A DNA stretch of 64,000 nt from NCBI GenBank assembly GCA_017480225.1, contig JAFVBB010000010.1, forward strand, positions 1 through 64,000, given 5' to 3'. This DNA comes from Bacteroidales bacterium (GTDB lineage: Bacteria > Bacteroidota > Bacteroidia > Bacteroidales > P3). Position numbers and translations under genes: made by a program. The notes below the pieces were generated by a model, which saw only the letters and a program-made list of their open reading frames with translations, was not told the DNA's origin and ran no database searches. This document shows, in pieces, positions 32,295 through 41,358 of the stretch; the stretch's first letter is position 1, and each line of letters starts with the position of its first letter.

Positions 32295-35200
32295 TCATTT
32301 CTTCGGAGTCCATCTCTCACCATTACGGCTTTCATACTCCTTCATGGCTTCAGAATAGTAACTACCGTCGTAGAGACCACCACCCTTTTTTACCTCCACA
32401 CTCTCCCGAATGAGGAACTGATTGAGGTCGCTGTCCCCAATCTGACTGAGACTGCCATGCTCGCGGAAATAGTCCCACACCTTGTGTCTGTCTTCGAAAT
32501 TACTCGAAGCAAGCGGTAGATTGATATTCAGCCTCCTGATACCCCATTTCTTTTTGATTTCTTTCTGCAATTCACGAATCTTCCCAGCTTCCGACTGATA
32601 GCTTGTAGTGTAATTATCATCAATCAGTTGCTGAACTTCGTCAAAAATATGTTTGACCTCACTTGACGTAAGCCTTTCGTTACTGGTTTTGGAGAGTTTT
32701 TTCAAGAAAGTACGCAACAGTTTCACTGTCCACAGTTTCTCATGCGAGGCGGCAGCCTTTAACAAGTCTAAAGCCACATAGATGCCGGTGTTTTCGCATA
32801 TTACAGCCGAGTCATACATTTTGTACAGCTCGTTCAAAGTGTCATTTGAGACATTCACGGTAAGCAAACGACCAATTAAATCGTCAATATTGCCCTTAAC
32901 GGCATCAGTATCTGCACCATCAAGGCTCTTTTGCACATCAATCTGAAATCTCAACTTCTGCCTGCAATAATCCAATGATAAGACAGAGTAGGAATCTTTA
33001 AGTTCACCAAGAAGTTTGCCCATGGCCTCGACCACTGCTTCGTTACCAGAAAAGCGGCTACAGACCACATTGAGCATAGTGGCCAAATGATCGGCATTGC
33101 GTAGCCTTGGGTAGTCAGCGTCATACTTGCTATTTACCCTATTTATCTCCTCAAGCATCTCGACCGGGTCGCTAATACTGTTCAGCGAGGCAGCGCGACA
33201 TTTGAGATTGCCTTCCGTACTCATCATGTCGTCCCCAAAAAGATCCCTTATCACCTCTATCTCCTCCGGGCTTTTACCCATGTCGATCAACTTGCCAAGT
33301 ATTGCATATATGGTGGAGACAGCATGAGGCTGCATAGACGAGTATCCCAACTCCTTGTGCTTGTTCTTTACCCATTTCAGGTTCGAGACAAACGTATCAT
33401 AGTCAAAGCTGGACTTGTACAGCCCAAACTCTATGGCATTCATAGCAGTCGACAGCGTGTCCGAGCCAACAATGTTCCTCTCAAAGTCATTGTTTTCATA
33501 CAGGCGCCCACCCACAAGATCCTCATAGTCAGCCTGCCACTGTTTGAAATCGGGCACACAGTTCAGATACTTGTTAAGAACCTTCCGTCTACCGGCAAAC
33601 CAGGCTCCATCTGGTGTGCCACACAGCAGTCTGGCCCGCACCAAATCCTTGGCAGGACCCAAATATCTGCCATGACTCCGGAATTTGTCAGCAGCAAGAT
33701 CGAGCACAGGAATAAGCATCTTGCCAAACAGGTTGTCGTTACCACTCAAGTACTCTTGCAAACAATCCTCATCCTCGTAGAATCTCTTTCTCATTTCAAA
33801 TGTGGGCAGATTTGTAATTACAGCCCACGAGAGGGTGTCACGCAAATCTTCACCATCGTCAAGTCTGACCAATTCCGGGTTACTGCGCAACTGGTTGAAA
33901 AACCTGTTTACCAGCAAATCCTCGGTCAATCTGTTACGCGTCTTTTTCCAGACAATGGCGCAATACTTTGCAATAATCTTACTGTTCAGCCTGAAGTCTT
34001 CTTTATTTTCCTCCACCAACTTCCAAAAGTCGGCGGCGGCATTCCCTGTCACGGCTCTATTCAGCAGTGTGGCGTAATACATCTCTAATTCGACATTATT
34101 GGCTTGCTTTGCCAATTTCTTCACCTCTCGTATACGCTCTGCACTGCCGGAATAGTCATCGCATAGTTCTTCGACACACCGATAATAGTACACCGACGGC
34201 TTTATCTCCTTTTCAGACCTCCACTTTTCCGCCAAGTTTACCAATTCGTCTCTAATGTCAACGTTGTTCTTGGCCATTCTCAGCAGTGCACACACAAGTT
34301 GAATGTCAGGCGTAGCTCTTCCTTCGTCAACTGCTGTCTTAACCCATTTGTAGTCATCTTTACTGCCTCGTTCCAGCAATGACGCAATTGATCCCTCCAC
34401 AAACTCCTGAGGTATTTCGCTGTCATCTGGGAAACGAGCACGCAATTTCTCACGAATGTATGCGACCGACGAGTTCACATATCTGGAGTGAACCACTGCA
34501 CGTTGCCACAAAACTGCCTCGTCATTGGCATCGGCAGAGATTAGCCAGTCTATCTGCCTTTTTTCGTTTTCCGGATCATCCGGCAATATTCCTTCAAGAT
34601 TTTCATATTTTCCGTTTCTACAGTCTTTGTTGAAACTAAAAAAGAGCTGGGTGCTTGAAAACTCGAATGACTCATTGTCGACATTACGGATAAATCCCAG
34701 GTTGGCCAAAGTGCGGAACAATCTGTCATAATCCTCACTGACACCCGCCCTCGCCTCGAACATCTTTTGGGCAAATGTTCTTGTAAGGCCACGATTATGC
34801 CGGAACTTGGCTCCAACAATTATACTCGCCAGCATCCACTGAAGTCCCTCGTCACGCATTAGTTCTTCTGTGGCCATTTCAATCGCGCGCTCAAGGTCTG
34901 GCACATAGCCTCCAATTACAGACGAGAACCCATTATTACGGTATACTTCCGTTGCCCACCTATGACATTTGCTGTTGCGAGTAATCTTCTCTATCTGGAT
35001 ACGCGCCATTTTACGGTTTGTACTATCCAGTCCGACTTTAGATGGACTATCCTTGCAGAATTTGATAAAATCCGCAGCTCCATTTTCGGCATCGGTCAGC
35101 GTCAAAACGCACCTGTAGCCTTTTTCCTGCAACGACCTCAAGAAATCAAATAGGCCTTTACTATGGAACTGGCCGTTACCGTCATAATCGAACAGGTTGT

Positions 35201-35681
35201 TAACGTCATCCAGCACCACCAGCGTGTCTTCTGGCGACATCAACTTCTTTCCAGTATTGTCTCTGACCAATTCACTCAGACTATCGGCCTTGAGATCGTG
35301 AAGCTTTGGAGCAAAGACCCTCTTATAACCCTTCGACGCTGCATTACGACGCACGAACTCGTACACCATGCGCGACTTGCCCGATGCAAAACCTCCACTA
35401 ATAACAACCACTGTATTGCCTTTCCTACCCGGAGTGGCAACAACACCTGCAATCTGTCTGGTGAATGGCTTGTCCTCGAAGTTGTATAATTCCCCCCTGA
35501 ACCCATAATCACTACTGCCCCGAGGCCCCATCACAAGCGTGGGATCATCCTCGATCTCCTTGAGGGTAAACACACACGAATTCCTTTTTTCCTTTTTATT
35601 ATCGACAATCTTCGGTACTAAAAAAGGTGCAGCAGCAGATGCAGCAGTAACAAATAACTGTATTAACTCCAAGGGGCCCAT
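32295..35681 (-). CDS. large STAND-like P-loop NTPase of unknown function
   Basis: The 1128-residue protein begins with a short hydrophobic segment (about 6-25, LIQLFVTAASAAAPFLV) and then a P-loop NTPase domain. That domain has Walker A GGFASGKS (96-103), Walker B TLVVLDD (153-159) and a sensor-like CVLTLTD near 191. The remaining 800 residues are predicted mostly helical, with TPR-like repeats (e.g. EIKPSVYYYRCVEELCDDYSGSAERI). This layout fits STAND-type regulatory ATPases; several such families sense phage or stress, but no effector domain is recognisable beyond the hydrophobic N-terminus. Base composition is clearly AT-richer than its neighbours, suggesting transfer. It is packed 3 bp after the OmpH-like gene and 32 bp before sufC. 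Confidence 0.75.
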   Translation of the reverse strand: MGPLELIQLFVTAASAAAPFLVPKIVDNKKEKRNSCVFTLKEIEDDPTLVMGPRGSSDYGFRGELYNFEDKPFTRQIAGVVATPGRKGNTVVVISGGFASGKSRMVYEFVRRNAASKGYKRVFAPKLHDLKADSLSELVRDNTGKKLMSPEDTLVVLDDVNNLFDYDGNGQFHSKGLFDFLRSLQEKGYRCVLTLTDAENGAADFIKFCKDSPSKVGLDSTNRKMARIQIEKITRNSKCHRWATEVYRNNGFSSVIGGYVPDLERAIEMATEELMRDEGLQWMLASIIVGAKFRHNRGLTRTFAQKMFEARAGVSEDYDRLFRTLANLGFIRNVDNESFEFSSTQLFFSFNKDCRNGKYENLEGILPDDPENEKRQIDWLISADANDEAVLWQRAVVHSRYVNSSVAYIREKLRARFPDDSEIPQEFVEGSIASLLERGSKDDYKWVKTAVDEGRATPDIQLVCALLRMAKNNVDIRDELVNLAEKWRSEKEIKPSVYYYRCVEELCDDYSGSAERIREVKKLAKQANNVELEMYYATLLNRAVTGNAAADFWKLVEENKEDFRLNSKIIAKYCAIVWKKTRNRLTEDLLVNRFFNQLRSNPELVRLDDGEDLRDTLSWAVITNLPTFEMRKRFYEDEDCLQEYLSGNDNLFGKMLIPVLDLAADKFRSHGRYLGPAKDLVRARLLCGTPDGAWFAGRRKVLNKYLNCVPDFKQWQADYEDLVGGRLYENNDFERNIVGSDTLSTAMNAIEFGLYKSSFDYDTFVSNLKWVKNKHKELGYSSMQPHAVSTIYAILGKLIDMGKSPEEIEVIRDLFGDDMMSTEGNLKCRAASLNSISDPVEMLEEINRVNSKYDADYPRLRNADHLATMLNVVCSRFSGNEAVVEAMGKLLGELKDSYSVLSLDYCRQKLRFQIDVQKSLDGADTDAVKGNIDDLIGRLLTVNVSNDTLNELYKMYDSAVICENTGIYVALDLLKAAASHEKLWTVKLLRTFLKKLSKTSNERLTSSEVKHIFDEVQQLIDDNYTTSYQSEAGKIRELQKEIKKKWGIRRLNINLPLASSNFEDRHKVWDYFREHGSLSQIGDSDLNQFLIRESVEVKKGGGLYDGSYYSEAMKEYESRNGERWTPKK

Positions 35682-35684
35682 AAA

Positions 35685-36266
35685 CTATTTCTTCCTTATC
35701 CTGCCGTACTCTTCGTTAAGGCCATTGACTATTTCTTCGGTGATGTCCATTGCCGGGTTGATGTAGAGGGTGGCGCCCTTGGTTAGCACAATGTCGAACT
35801 TCTGGTTGGCGGCATTGTACTCGCGCACAAAGGCAGTAATGGCATTCATCACCTTGACTGTCTCCGCGCTCTGTTTCTCGGCCATCTTGGTCAACAGTTC
35901 CTGCTCAAGTGTCTGCATTTTCTCCGCCATCTGCTGCAGTTCGGCCTCTTTGGCCTGCTGCTGCGAGAGGGTCATCGTCGAGCCCGTCTGCAGGTAGTTC
36001 TCGTAATCGCGCCGGAAAGCATCGACTTGCTGCTGGCCGTAGCGGCGTTGCTGCTCGCCATACTCACGCACCTCTTTTTCCACATCGATGGCATACTGGT
36101 ACTTTGACAGCAACGTGTCGGTGTCGATATAAGCCACTTTGAGGCCACCCTCGGTAGCCACAGGCACTGTGGCCTCGGGGTTTTGATTTGTGGCGGTGTT
36201 GTTGCAGCCAGCCACTCCTGCCATTATCAACAATGCGGCCGCATAGGTTAACGAGTTCTTCTTCAT
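35685..36266 (-). CDS. OmpH/Skp-like lipoprotein
   Basis: The 193-residue protein has a lipoprotein signal (lipobox VAGC, Cys about 21). A Thr/Asn/Pro-rich linker is followed by an OmpH (Skp) domain: the KVAYIDTDTLLSKYQ strand, a long coiled coil (about 65-135) and the closing FDIVLTKGATLYINPAMDITEEIVNGLN segment. Skp-like proteins chaperone outer-membrane proteins in the periplasm; a lipid-anchored form is unusual relative to the soluble E. coli protein but not rare in Bacteroidota. It lies 20 bp after gltX. Confidence 0.88.
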   Translation of the reverse strand: MKKNSLTYAAALLIMAGVAGCNNTATNQNPEATVPVATEGGLKVAYIDTDTLLSKYQYAIDVEKEVREYGEQQRRYGQQQVDAFRRDYENYLQTGSTMTLSQQQAKEAELQQMAEKMQTLEQELLTKMAEKQSAETVKVMNAITAFVREYNAANQKFDIVLTKGATLYINPAMDITEEIVNGLNEEYGRIRKK

Positions 36267-36286
36267 GTCTGTTAATTGGTTGTTCT

Positions 36287-37804
36287 TTATACTGTTATTG
36301 TGTCTATTGCACGCTTTACGCGCTTTATTGTTTCGTCTTTGCCCAGCATCATCACCAGCGTTAGCATGTCAGGCCCCACCGTGCGACCCACAACCGCTAT
36401 CCGCAGCGAGTTCATGACCGACCCCATCTTCAAGCCATTGCCCTTGATGTAATCCTCCAGCAACGCCTGATGTATGGCGTCGTATTCGAATGGCACAGTG
36501 TCGAGGATGTCGATGACCTTCTGCATATGTATATGCATGTCGGGCGACCAGCGCTTCGCAACATCCTTCGCATCGTATTCGGTCGGGGCGACAAAGAAGT
36601 AGCGGCACGTGTCCCACAGCTCTCTGGGGAATGTAATCCTCTCTTTCATCAGTTTTGCCACCTCGAGCACATAGTCGTGGCCTGCCTCCACTACGTGCGC
36701 CCTCACCTGGTCATCAAGCATTGCGGCCACAGTCTCGTCGTCTAACTGTTGGAAATATTCATGCTGGAACCAGCGGGCCTTGTCCACATTGAACTTGGCT
36801 CCGTTTTTGCTCACATGCTCTATGTCAAACAGCTCCACAAGCTCGTCCATCGTCATCAGTTCCTGCTCCGTGCCGGGGTTCCAGCCAAGCAGGGCAAGCA
36901 TGTTTACCACAGCCTGCGGCAAGTATCCCTGCTCACGGTAGCCGCTGCTCACCTCGCCGCTCTTCGGGTCGTGCCATTCCAGCGGGAACACAGGAAACCC
37001 CAGGCGGTCACCGTCGCGCTTGCTCAACTTTCCGTTGCCTTCGGGCTTGAGCAGCAGCGGCAGGTGCGCAAAGCGGGGCATGGTGTCCTCCCAGCCGAAG
37101 GCACGGTAGAGCATCACGTGGAGCGGCGCCGACGGCAGCCACTCCTCACCACGTATCACGTGCGTTATCTCCATCAAGTGGTCGTCGACAATGTTCGCCA
37201 GATGATAGGTCGGCATACCGTCGCTTTTGAACAGCACCTTGTCATCGAGCAGGCGGCTGTTCATCGTGACCTCGCCGCGAATCATATCGTGCACCGTTAT
37301 GTCCACGCCTTCCGGGAATTTGAAACGCACCACGTATGGCTGGCCTTCGTCAAGCCTGCGGCGCACCTCGTCGGCTGGCAGCGTAAGACTGTTTTCCATC
37401 GACATTCGCGTGGTGCAGTCATATTGGAAGGTGCCTTTTTGAGCCTCGGCAGCCTTGCGGCGCTCTTCGAGCGACTGCGGCGTGTCGAAGGCATAGTAGG
37501 CCCAACCGTCGGCCACCAGCTGCTCGGCGTAGCGGCGGTAGAGGGGCTTGCGGTCGCTCTGACGGTAGGGGCCGAAAGGGCCGCCAACATGCACGCCCTC
37601 ATCAAATTCTATTCCAAGCCATCCCAGGGCCTCGACTATGTACTGCTCCGCGCCGGGAACAAAGCGGGTCTGGTCGGTATCCTCGATGCGCAACAGCATC
37701 TTGCCGCCGTTCTTGCGGGCGAAAAGATAGTTGTAGAGGGCGGTGCGCACGCCGCCGATGTGAAGTGGCCCCGTAGGCGATGGGGCGAAACGTACTCTTA
37801 CCAT
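36287..37804 (-). CDS. gltX: glutamyl-tRNA synthetase
   Basis: The 505-residue class I synthetase attaches glutamate to tRNA-Glu. The N-terminal [18 protein letters not shown] contains the HIGH-type motif, and GKLSKRDG is the KMSKS equivalent. The anticodon-binding domain fills the last 180 residues. ATG 37804 gives the canonical N-terminus; the 31 extra codons upstream are non-conserved. It lies 16 bp after the outer-membrane barrel gene. Confidence 0.97.
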   Translation of the reverse strand: MVRVRFAPSPTGPLHIGGVRTALYNYLFARKNGGKMLLRIEDTDQTRFVPGAEQYIVEALGWLGIEFDEGVHVGGPFGPYRQSDRKPLYRRYAEQLVADGWAYYAFDTPQSLEERRKAAEAQKGTFQYDCTTRMSMENSLTLPADEVRRRLDEGQPYVVRFKFPEGVDITVHDMIRGEVTMNSRLLDDKVLFKSDGMPTYHLANIVDDHLMEITHVIRGEEWLPSAPLHVMLYRAFGWEDTMPRFAHLPLLLKPEGNGKLSKRDGDRLGFPVFPLEWHDPKSGEVSSGYREQGYLPQAVVNMLALLGWNPGTEQELMTMDELVELFDIEHVSKNGAKFNVDKARWFQHEYFQQLDDETVAAMLDDQVRAHVVEAGHDYVLEVAKLMKERITFPRELWDTCRYFFVAPTEYDAKDVAKRWSPDMHIHMQKVIDILDTVPFEYDAIHQALLEDYIKGNGLKMGSVMNSLRIAVVGRTVGPDMLTLVMMLGKDETIKRVKRAIDTITV

Positions 37805-37820
37805 AAGTCTTGTTGCTATG

Positions 37821-38591
37821 TTACTTCTTGAATGAGCCCAGCCTGTAGGCGACGCCAAGCAGCACGGTGTGGTTGTTGCCGTTGGGTATCTCCACACTCA
37901 CCTCTTCCGTGCTTCCGGAGTAGAGGCGGTCAATCATGCGCAGCACGTCGAGCCCCTCGCTCAGCGCGAGGAAGCCGTGGTCGAGCATCAGGCTCAACGT
38001 CAGCGGGCCGTACTCGTAGCTCACCCCGACAATGGCACTGACATCGAGCCGGTTCAGGTGGTTGAACAGCTTGCGCTCGTCGTCGGTGCCATAGAGGTCG
38101 ACGTCATAATTGTCGCCCACCGAAGCCACACCGGGGCTCACCTTGCGGTCTGAGAAACTGCCGAAAAGGCCATAGCTCACAGCCGGCCCCACGAAGACAC
38201 CCACCACATGGCCGGGCTGACGCACAGGCAGCTCGAAATGCAGCCCGGCAAGCACCGGCACCTGCGCATACCACGCGTAGTAGTGCCCGTTGCGTATGCT
38301 CATCGAGTTCTCGTTCTCGAAAACATCCTCAAAGTTGCCTCCGCGCCGCAGCAGGTTCACGCCCGTCTGCAGGTAGAATATCTCGGCCAGCACCGTCTGG
38401 CTGTGGCTGAACTCGAAGTTGATGTATCCGCCCACGTTGAGGCCGAGCGTGGGGCTCTTTATGCCCAGGTCGTCCTGTATCGTCGCCGGGCCCAGGCCGA
38501 GGCGCACTCCGTAGTCGCTGAACTGAGCCCTCGCCATGCTTCCGGAAAGGAGCATCAGCGACATGGCGCACACTGCAATTATTCTCTTCAT
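37821..38591 (-). CDS. outer-membrane beta-barrel protein
   Basis: The 256-residue protein has a signal peptide (1-22, ending ARA) and then alternating amphipathic strands typical of a small outer-membrane barrel of the PorT/OMP_b-brl class: [61 protein letters not shown] and a terminal [16 protein letters not shown] strand. Role unknown. It is 4 bp downstream of dpp4. Confidence 0.82.
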   Translation of the reverse strand: MKRIIAVCAMSLMLLSGSMARAQFSDYGVRLGLGPATIQDDLGIKSPTLGLNVGGYINFEFSHSQTVLAEIFYLQTGVNLLRRGGNFEDVFENENSMSIRNGHYYAWYAQVPVLAGLHFELPVRQPGHVVGVFVGPAVSYGLFGSFSDRKVSPGVASVGDNYDVDLYGTDDERKLFNHLNRLDVSAIVGVSYEYGPLTLSLMLDHGFLALSEGLDVLRMIDRLYSGSTEEVSVEIPNGNNHTVLLGVAYRLGSFKK

Positions 38592-38595
38592 ATTA

Positions 38596-40887
38596 TTAAA
38601 GTTTGCGTGTAATGAAATCGGTCATCAACTGGTAGAGGTTGAGGCGGGTGTTGCCTGTGGCGTCGAAGATGGAGTGGTTCTTGTTGGGGTAGAGGCGGAA
38701 TTCGAAATGCTTGCCAGCCATCTCGAGCCGTTCCACCATCTCCATGCTGTTCTGCAGGTGCACGTTGTCGTCGCCAGTGCCGTGTATGAGCAGGTAGTTG
38801 CCCTCCAGGCGCTCTGCGAAGTTGAGGGGCGAGTTGTCGTCGTAGCCGCGCGCGTTGTCATTCGGCAGGCCGAGGAAGCGCTCGGTGTAGATGTTGTCGT
38901 AATAGCGCCAGTTCATCACGGGCGCCACGGCCACAGCCGTCTTGAACACGTCGTTGCCCTTGAGCAGCGCCAGGGTGCTCAGGTAACCTCCGAAGCTCCA
39001 GCCCCAGATGCCTATGCGGCCGGGGTCGACCCAGCTCTGCCTACCAAGCCAGCGCGCGGCCTCGATGGCGTCCTCGCACTCCATGCGGCCCAGGTCGCCG
39101 TAGGTCTGCTTTTTGAACTTTGCCCCGCGGCCGCCTGTGCCGCGGCCGTCGAAGCAGAAGACGACATAGCCCTTGTCGGCCAGCATGTGGTACCAGTAGT
39201 AGTCGCCATACCCATAGCTTTCGGTCACCTGCTGGTTGCCGGGGCCGCCATACACATAGACGAGCACCGGGTAGCGCTTCGTTGTGTCGAAGTCTGCCGG
39301 CGTTATTGTGTAGCAGTTCAGCGTGGTGCCGTCATGGGTGGTGAACGTGCCCATGCGCTTGCGGCCTGTGCCGTACTGCCGCATGACCGACTGCAGCTCG
39401 CTGTTGTTCTGCAGCACTTTAAGCATCTTGCCGCTTGCGTCGTGCAGGGTGTAGGCAGGCGGCATGTTGGCGTTGGAATAGCTGCAGATGTAGTATTTGC
39501 AGCCGGTGCTGAACTGCGCGTCGTAGCTGCCCAGCACATAGGGGTGGGCGTAGATGATGTTCCTGCCTTTGACGTCGTACACCTTGTCGACATCACTCAT
39601 ACTGTAGTTCAGGCACTTCCGCTTGGCGGCCTTGCCACCGTAGGTGACCACATAGAGGCTCTTGTTGACTGCGCCGTGCTCGCGGCTGGTGTAGTAGACG
39701 CGGCTGTTCTTCTCGTCGATGCCGCACACGCCGCACACCTCCCAGTCGCCGCTGGTGACCTGCTGCAGCTGGCGCCCCATGAGGTCGTAGAGGTAGAGGT
39801 GGCGGTAGCCGTCGCGCTCACTGCTGATGATGAACTGCATGTCCTGCACGGAAGCCTTCTTGCCTTTCTTCGCTTTGGGCTCGAGGAAGTGCCACGTGTC
39901 GGGCACCTCGACGTAGCTGTCGCTCTTCTCCTCGTAGAGGGGCATCACGTCGAGCGTGGCCGCGTCGACGAGCAGCAGCTCCATGTGGTTCTGCAACCTG
40001 TTCATGCGCATCACGGCCAGCAGACCGTCGGCCTTCGTCCACTGGAAGCGGGGCAGGTACTGGTCGCGCTCCGAGCCAAGGCGCGGGCGCGTCAGCTTGC
40101 GGCTTGCCACATCGTAGAACCATATCTCCACCTTCGAGTTGTCCTCACCGGCCTTGGGGTACTTGTAGCGGTAGTCGGCCGGGTAGAGGCCGCCCCACAT
40201 CTGCATGTTGTACTCCTTCACGGCTCCTTCGTCGAACCTGTAGAAGGCCAACCGCTTGCTGTCGGGGCTCCACTGGAAGCCCTGCGTGATGGCGAACTCC
40301 TCCTCGTAAACCCAGTCGGTGGTGCCGTAAATCACCTCGTTCATGCGCCCGTCGTGGGTGATCTGATGCTCCTCAAGGGTCTGAAGGTCCATCCAGTAGA
40401 GGTTGTTGTCGCGCACAAAGGCCACCATCGTGCCGTCGGGGCTCAAGGTTGTCAAGCGCTGTTTGCCACTGTTGGTGAGCTTGGTGAAAGTCTGCGAGGC
40501 CACGTCGTAGAGGTGGTAATCGCTCACGCCGCTGTGGCGATAGATAGGCTCGAAAGCGCTGCTGAGCAGTATCTTCTGCTCGTCGCTGCTCATGGCATAG
40601 CTCTCGAACACAGGCAGCGGCCTGGCCTTGCGGGCGTCGCCCGGCGTGCTGAAAAGGCACACGTCGGCAACCTTCTCGCCCGTGAGATAGCTGTACTTCG
40701 CGATGCCGCCACGCGTCATGCTCAAATAGTGCTCGCCGTCGGCCATCGAGCGCACACTGCCTATGCCCCTCGGGGCGAAAGTGCGCTTGGTCCAAATGTC
40801 CTCCAGCGTGATGTCATGGTTCTGCGCCTCGGCGCCACCAACGGCGAGAGTCATCGCAAAAGCCACATACATAAAGAGTTTTTTCAT
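38596..40887 (-). CDS. dipeptidyl peptidase IV (S9B family)
   Basis: The 763-residue exported serine peptidase removes X-Pro or X-Ala dipeptides from peptide N-termini. A signal peptide (1-21) precedes the eight-bladed propeller (about 40-500, DPPIV_N), and the C-terminal alpha/beta-hydrolase has the triad Ser631 (GWSFGG), Asp706 (HGTGDDNVH) and His738 (NKNHS), with the same spacing as the P. gingivalis enzyme. ATG 40887 was chosen for the signal peptide; the longer frame starts in the intergenic region. It heads a minus-strand run of nine genes and, with the PAD-like protein, suggests a peptide-feeding lifestyle. Confidence 0.95.
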   Translation of the reverse strand: MKKLFMYVAFAMTLAVGGAEAQNHDITLEDIWTKRTFAPRGIGSVRSMADGEHYLSMTRGGIAKYSYLTGEKVADVCLFSTPGDARKARPLPVFESYAMSSDEQKILLSSAFEPIYRHSGVSDYHLYDVASQTFTKLTNSGKQRLTTLSPDGTMVAFVRDNNLYWMDLQTLEEHQITHDGRMNEVIYGTTDWVYEEEFAITQGFQWSPDSKRLAFYRFDEGAVKEYNMQMWGGLYPADYRYKYPKAGEDNSKVEIWFYDVASRKLTRPRLGSERDQYLPRFQWTKADGLLAVMRMNRLQNHMELLLVDAATLDVMPLYEEKSDSYVEVPDTWHFLEPKAKKGKKASVQDMQFIISSERDGYRHLYLYDLMGRQLQQVTSGDWEVCGVCGIDEKNSRVYYTSREHGAVNKSLYVVTYGGKAAKRKCLNYSMSDVDKVYDVKGRNIIYAHPYVLGSYDAQFSTGCKYYICSYSNANMPPAYTLHDASGKMLKVLQNNSELQSVMRQYGTGRKRMGTFTTHDGTTLNCYTITPADFDTTKRYPVLVYVYGGPGNQQVTESYGYGDYYWYHMLADKGYVVFCFDGRGTGGRGAKFKKQTYGDLGRMECEDAIEAARWLGRQSWVDPGRIGIWGWSFGGYLSTLALLKGNDVFKTAVAVAPVMNWRYYDNIYTERFLGLPNDNARGYDDNSPLNFAERLEGNYLLIHGTGDDNVHLQNSMEMVERLEMAGKHFEFRLYPNKNHSIFDATGNTRLNLYQLMTDFITRKL

Positions 40888-40922
40888 TTTTACGACAAAG
40901 TTGTTGCAACCATAATAAATTG

Positions 40923-40930
40923 CAAATTTA
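40923..40930 (-). promoter_or_regulatory. -7 box of the dpp4 run
   Basis: TAAATTTG on the minus strand fits TAnnTTTG; about 35 bp ahead of the ATG. No clear -33 TTTG. Confidence 0.5.
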
Positions 40931-41290
40931 CACATTTTTTTTGATTTTGCGCCTATGAAATAAAAAAAGCGCCCATCCTTCAGCCCGCACAGCCGGTGGT
41001 TGGCAGCCGTCCAGGCTGCATAAAATACATGCCAAAACAATGCCATCTACTTGTCATCTCCTACATGTGTAGTACATGAGTAGGCGATGGGTAGGAGTTG
41101 AGTAGGAGATGAGTAGGAGTTGGTCTATCCTTTATGCTGAAACACAGTACTTTACATGCTTCCCACTACCCATATATCCAGACGGTTGATTTACAACAAG
41201 TTATCACAAAACACAAAATCCTGCCACCACGACGTCGGCGGCGGCTCCAGGAAGGCGGCGGCATGGGTCGGTGAAGGCTTCAAGATTTTT
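40931..41290. other. divergent intergenic region between dpp4 and thrS
   Basis: No gene is visible. It contains repeat copy C (41055-41142) and a TTATCACAA sequence (41201-41209) near it. The thrS promoter lies at the right end. Confidence 0.6.
41055..41142 (+). repeat. GAGTAGGAGTT-family dispersed repeat, copy C
   Basis: Palindromic region (CATCTCCTAC...GTAGGCGATG around ACATGTGTAGTACATG), then three 11-bp units GGGTAGGAGTT, GAGTAGGAGAT and GAGTAGGAGTT, then GGTCTATCC and TTTATGCTGAAA. It is the closest match to copy A in reverse orientation. Confidence 0.85.
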
Positions 41291-41321
41291 TTTGCCCATT
41301 CAGGAAAAATGTGTAATTTTG
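41291..41321 (+). promoter_or_regulatory. promoter of the thrS-infC operon
   Basis: TTTG (41291-41294) and TAATTTTG (41314-41321) with a 19-bp spacer, a textbook Bacteroidota promoter. The predicted leader is about 30 nt. Confidence 0.8.
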
Positions 41322-41358
41322 CGGCTCGAACTAAAGCGCACAATTGACTGCAAAAACA

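Noticed and set aside
32295-35681. STAND gene as part of a genomic island
   Set aside because: No integrase, transposase, tRNA junction or direct repeats flank it; only one gene has the deviant composition.
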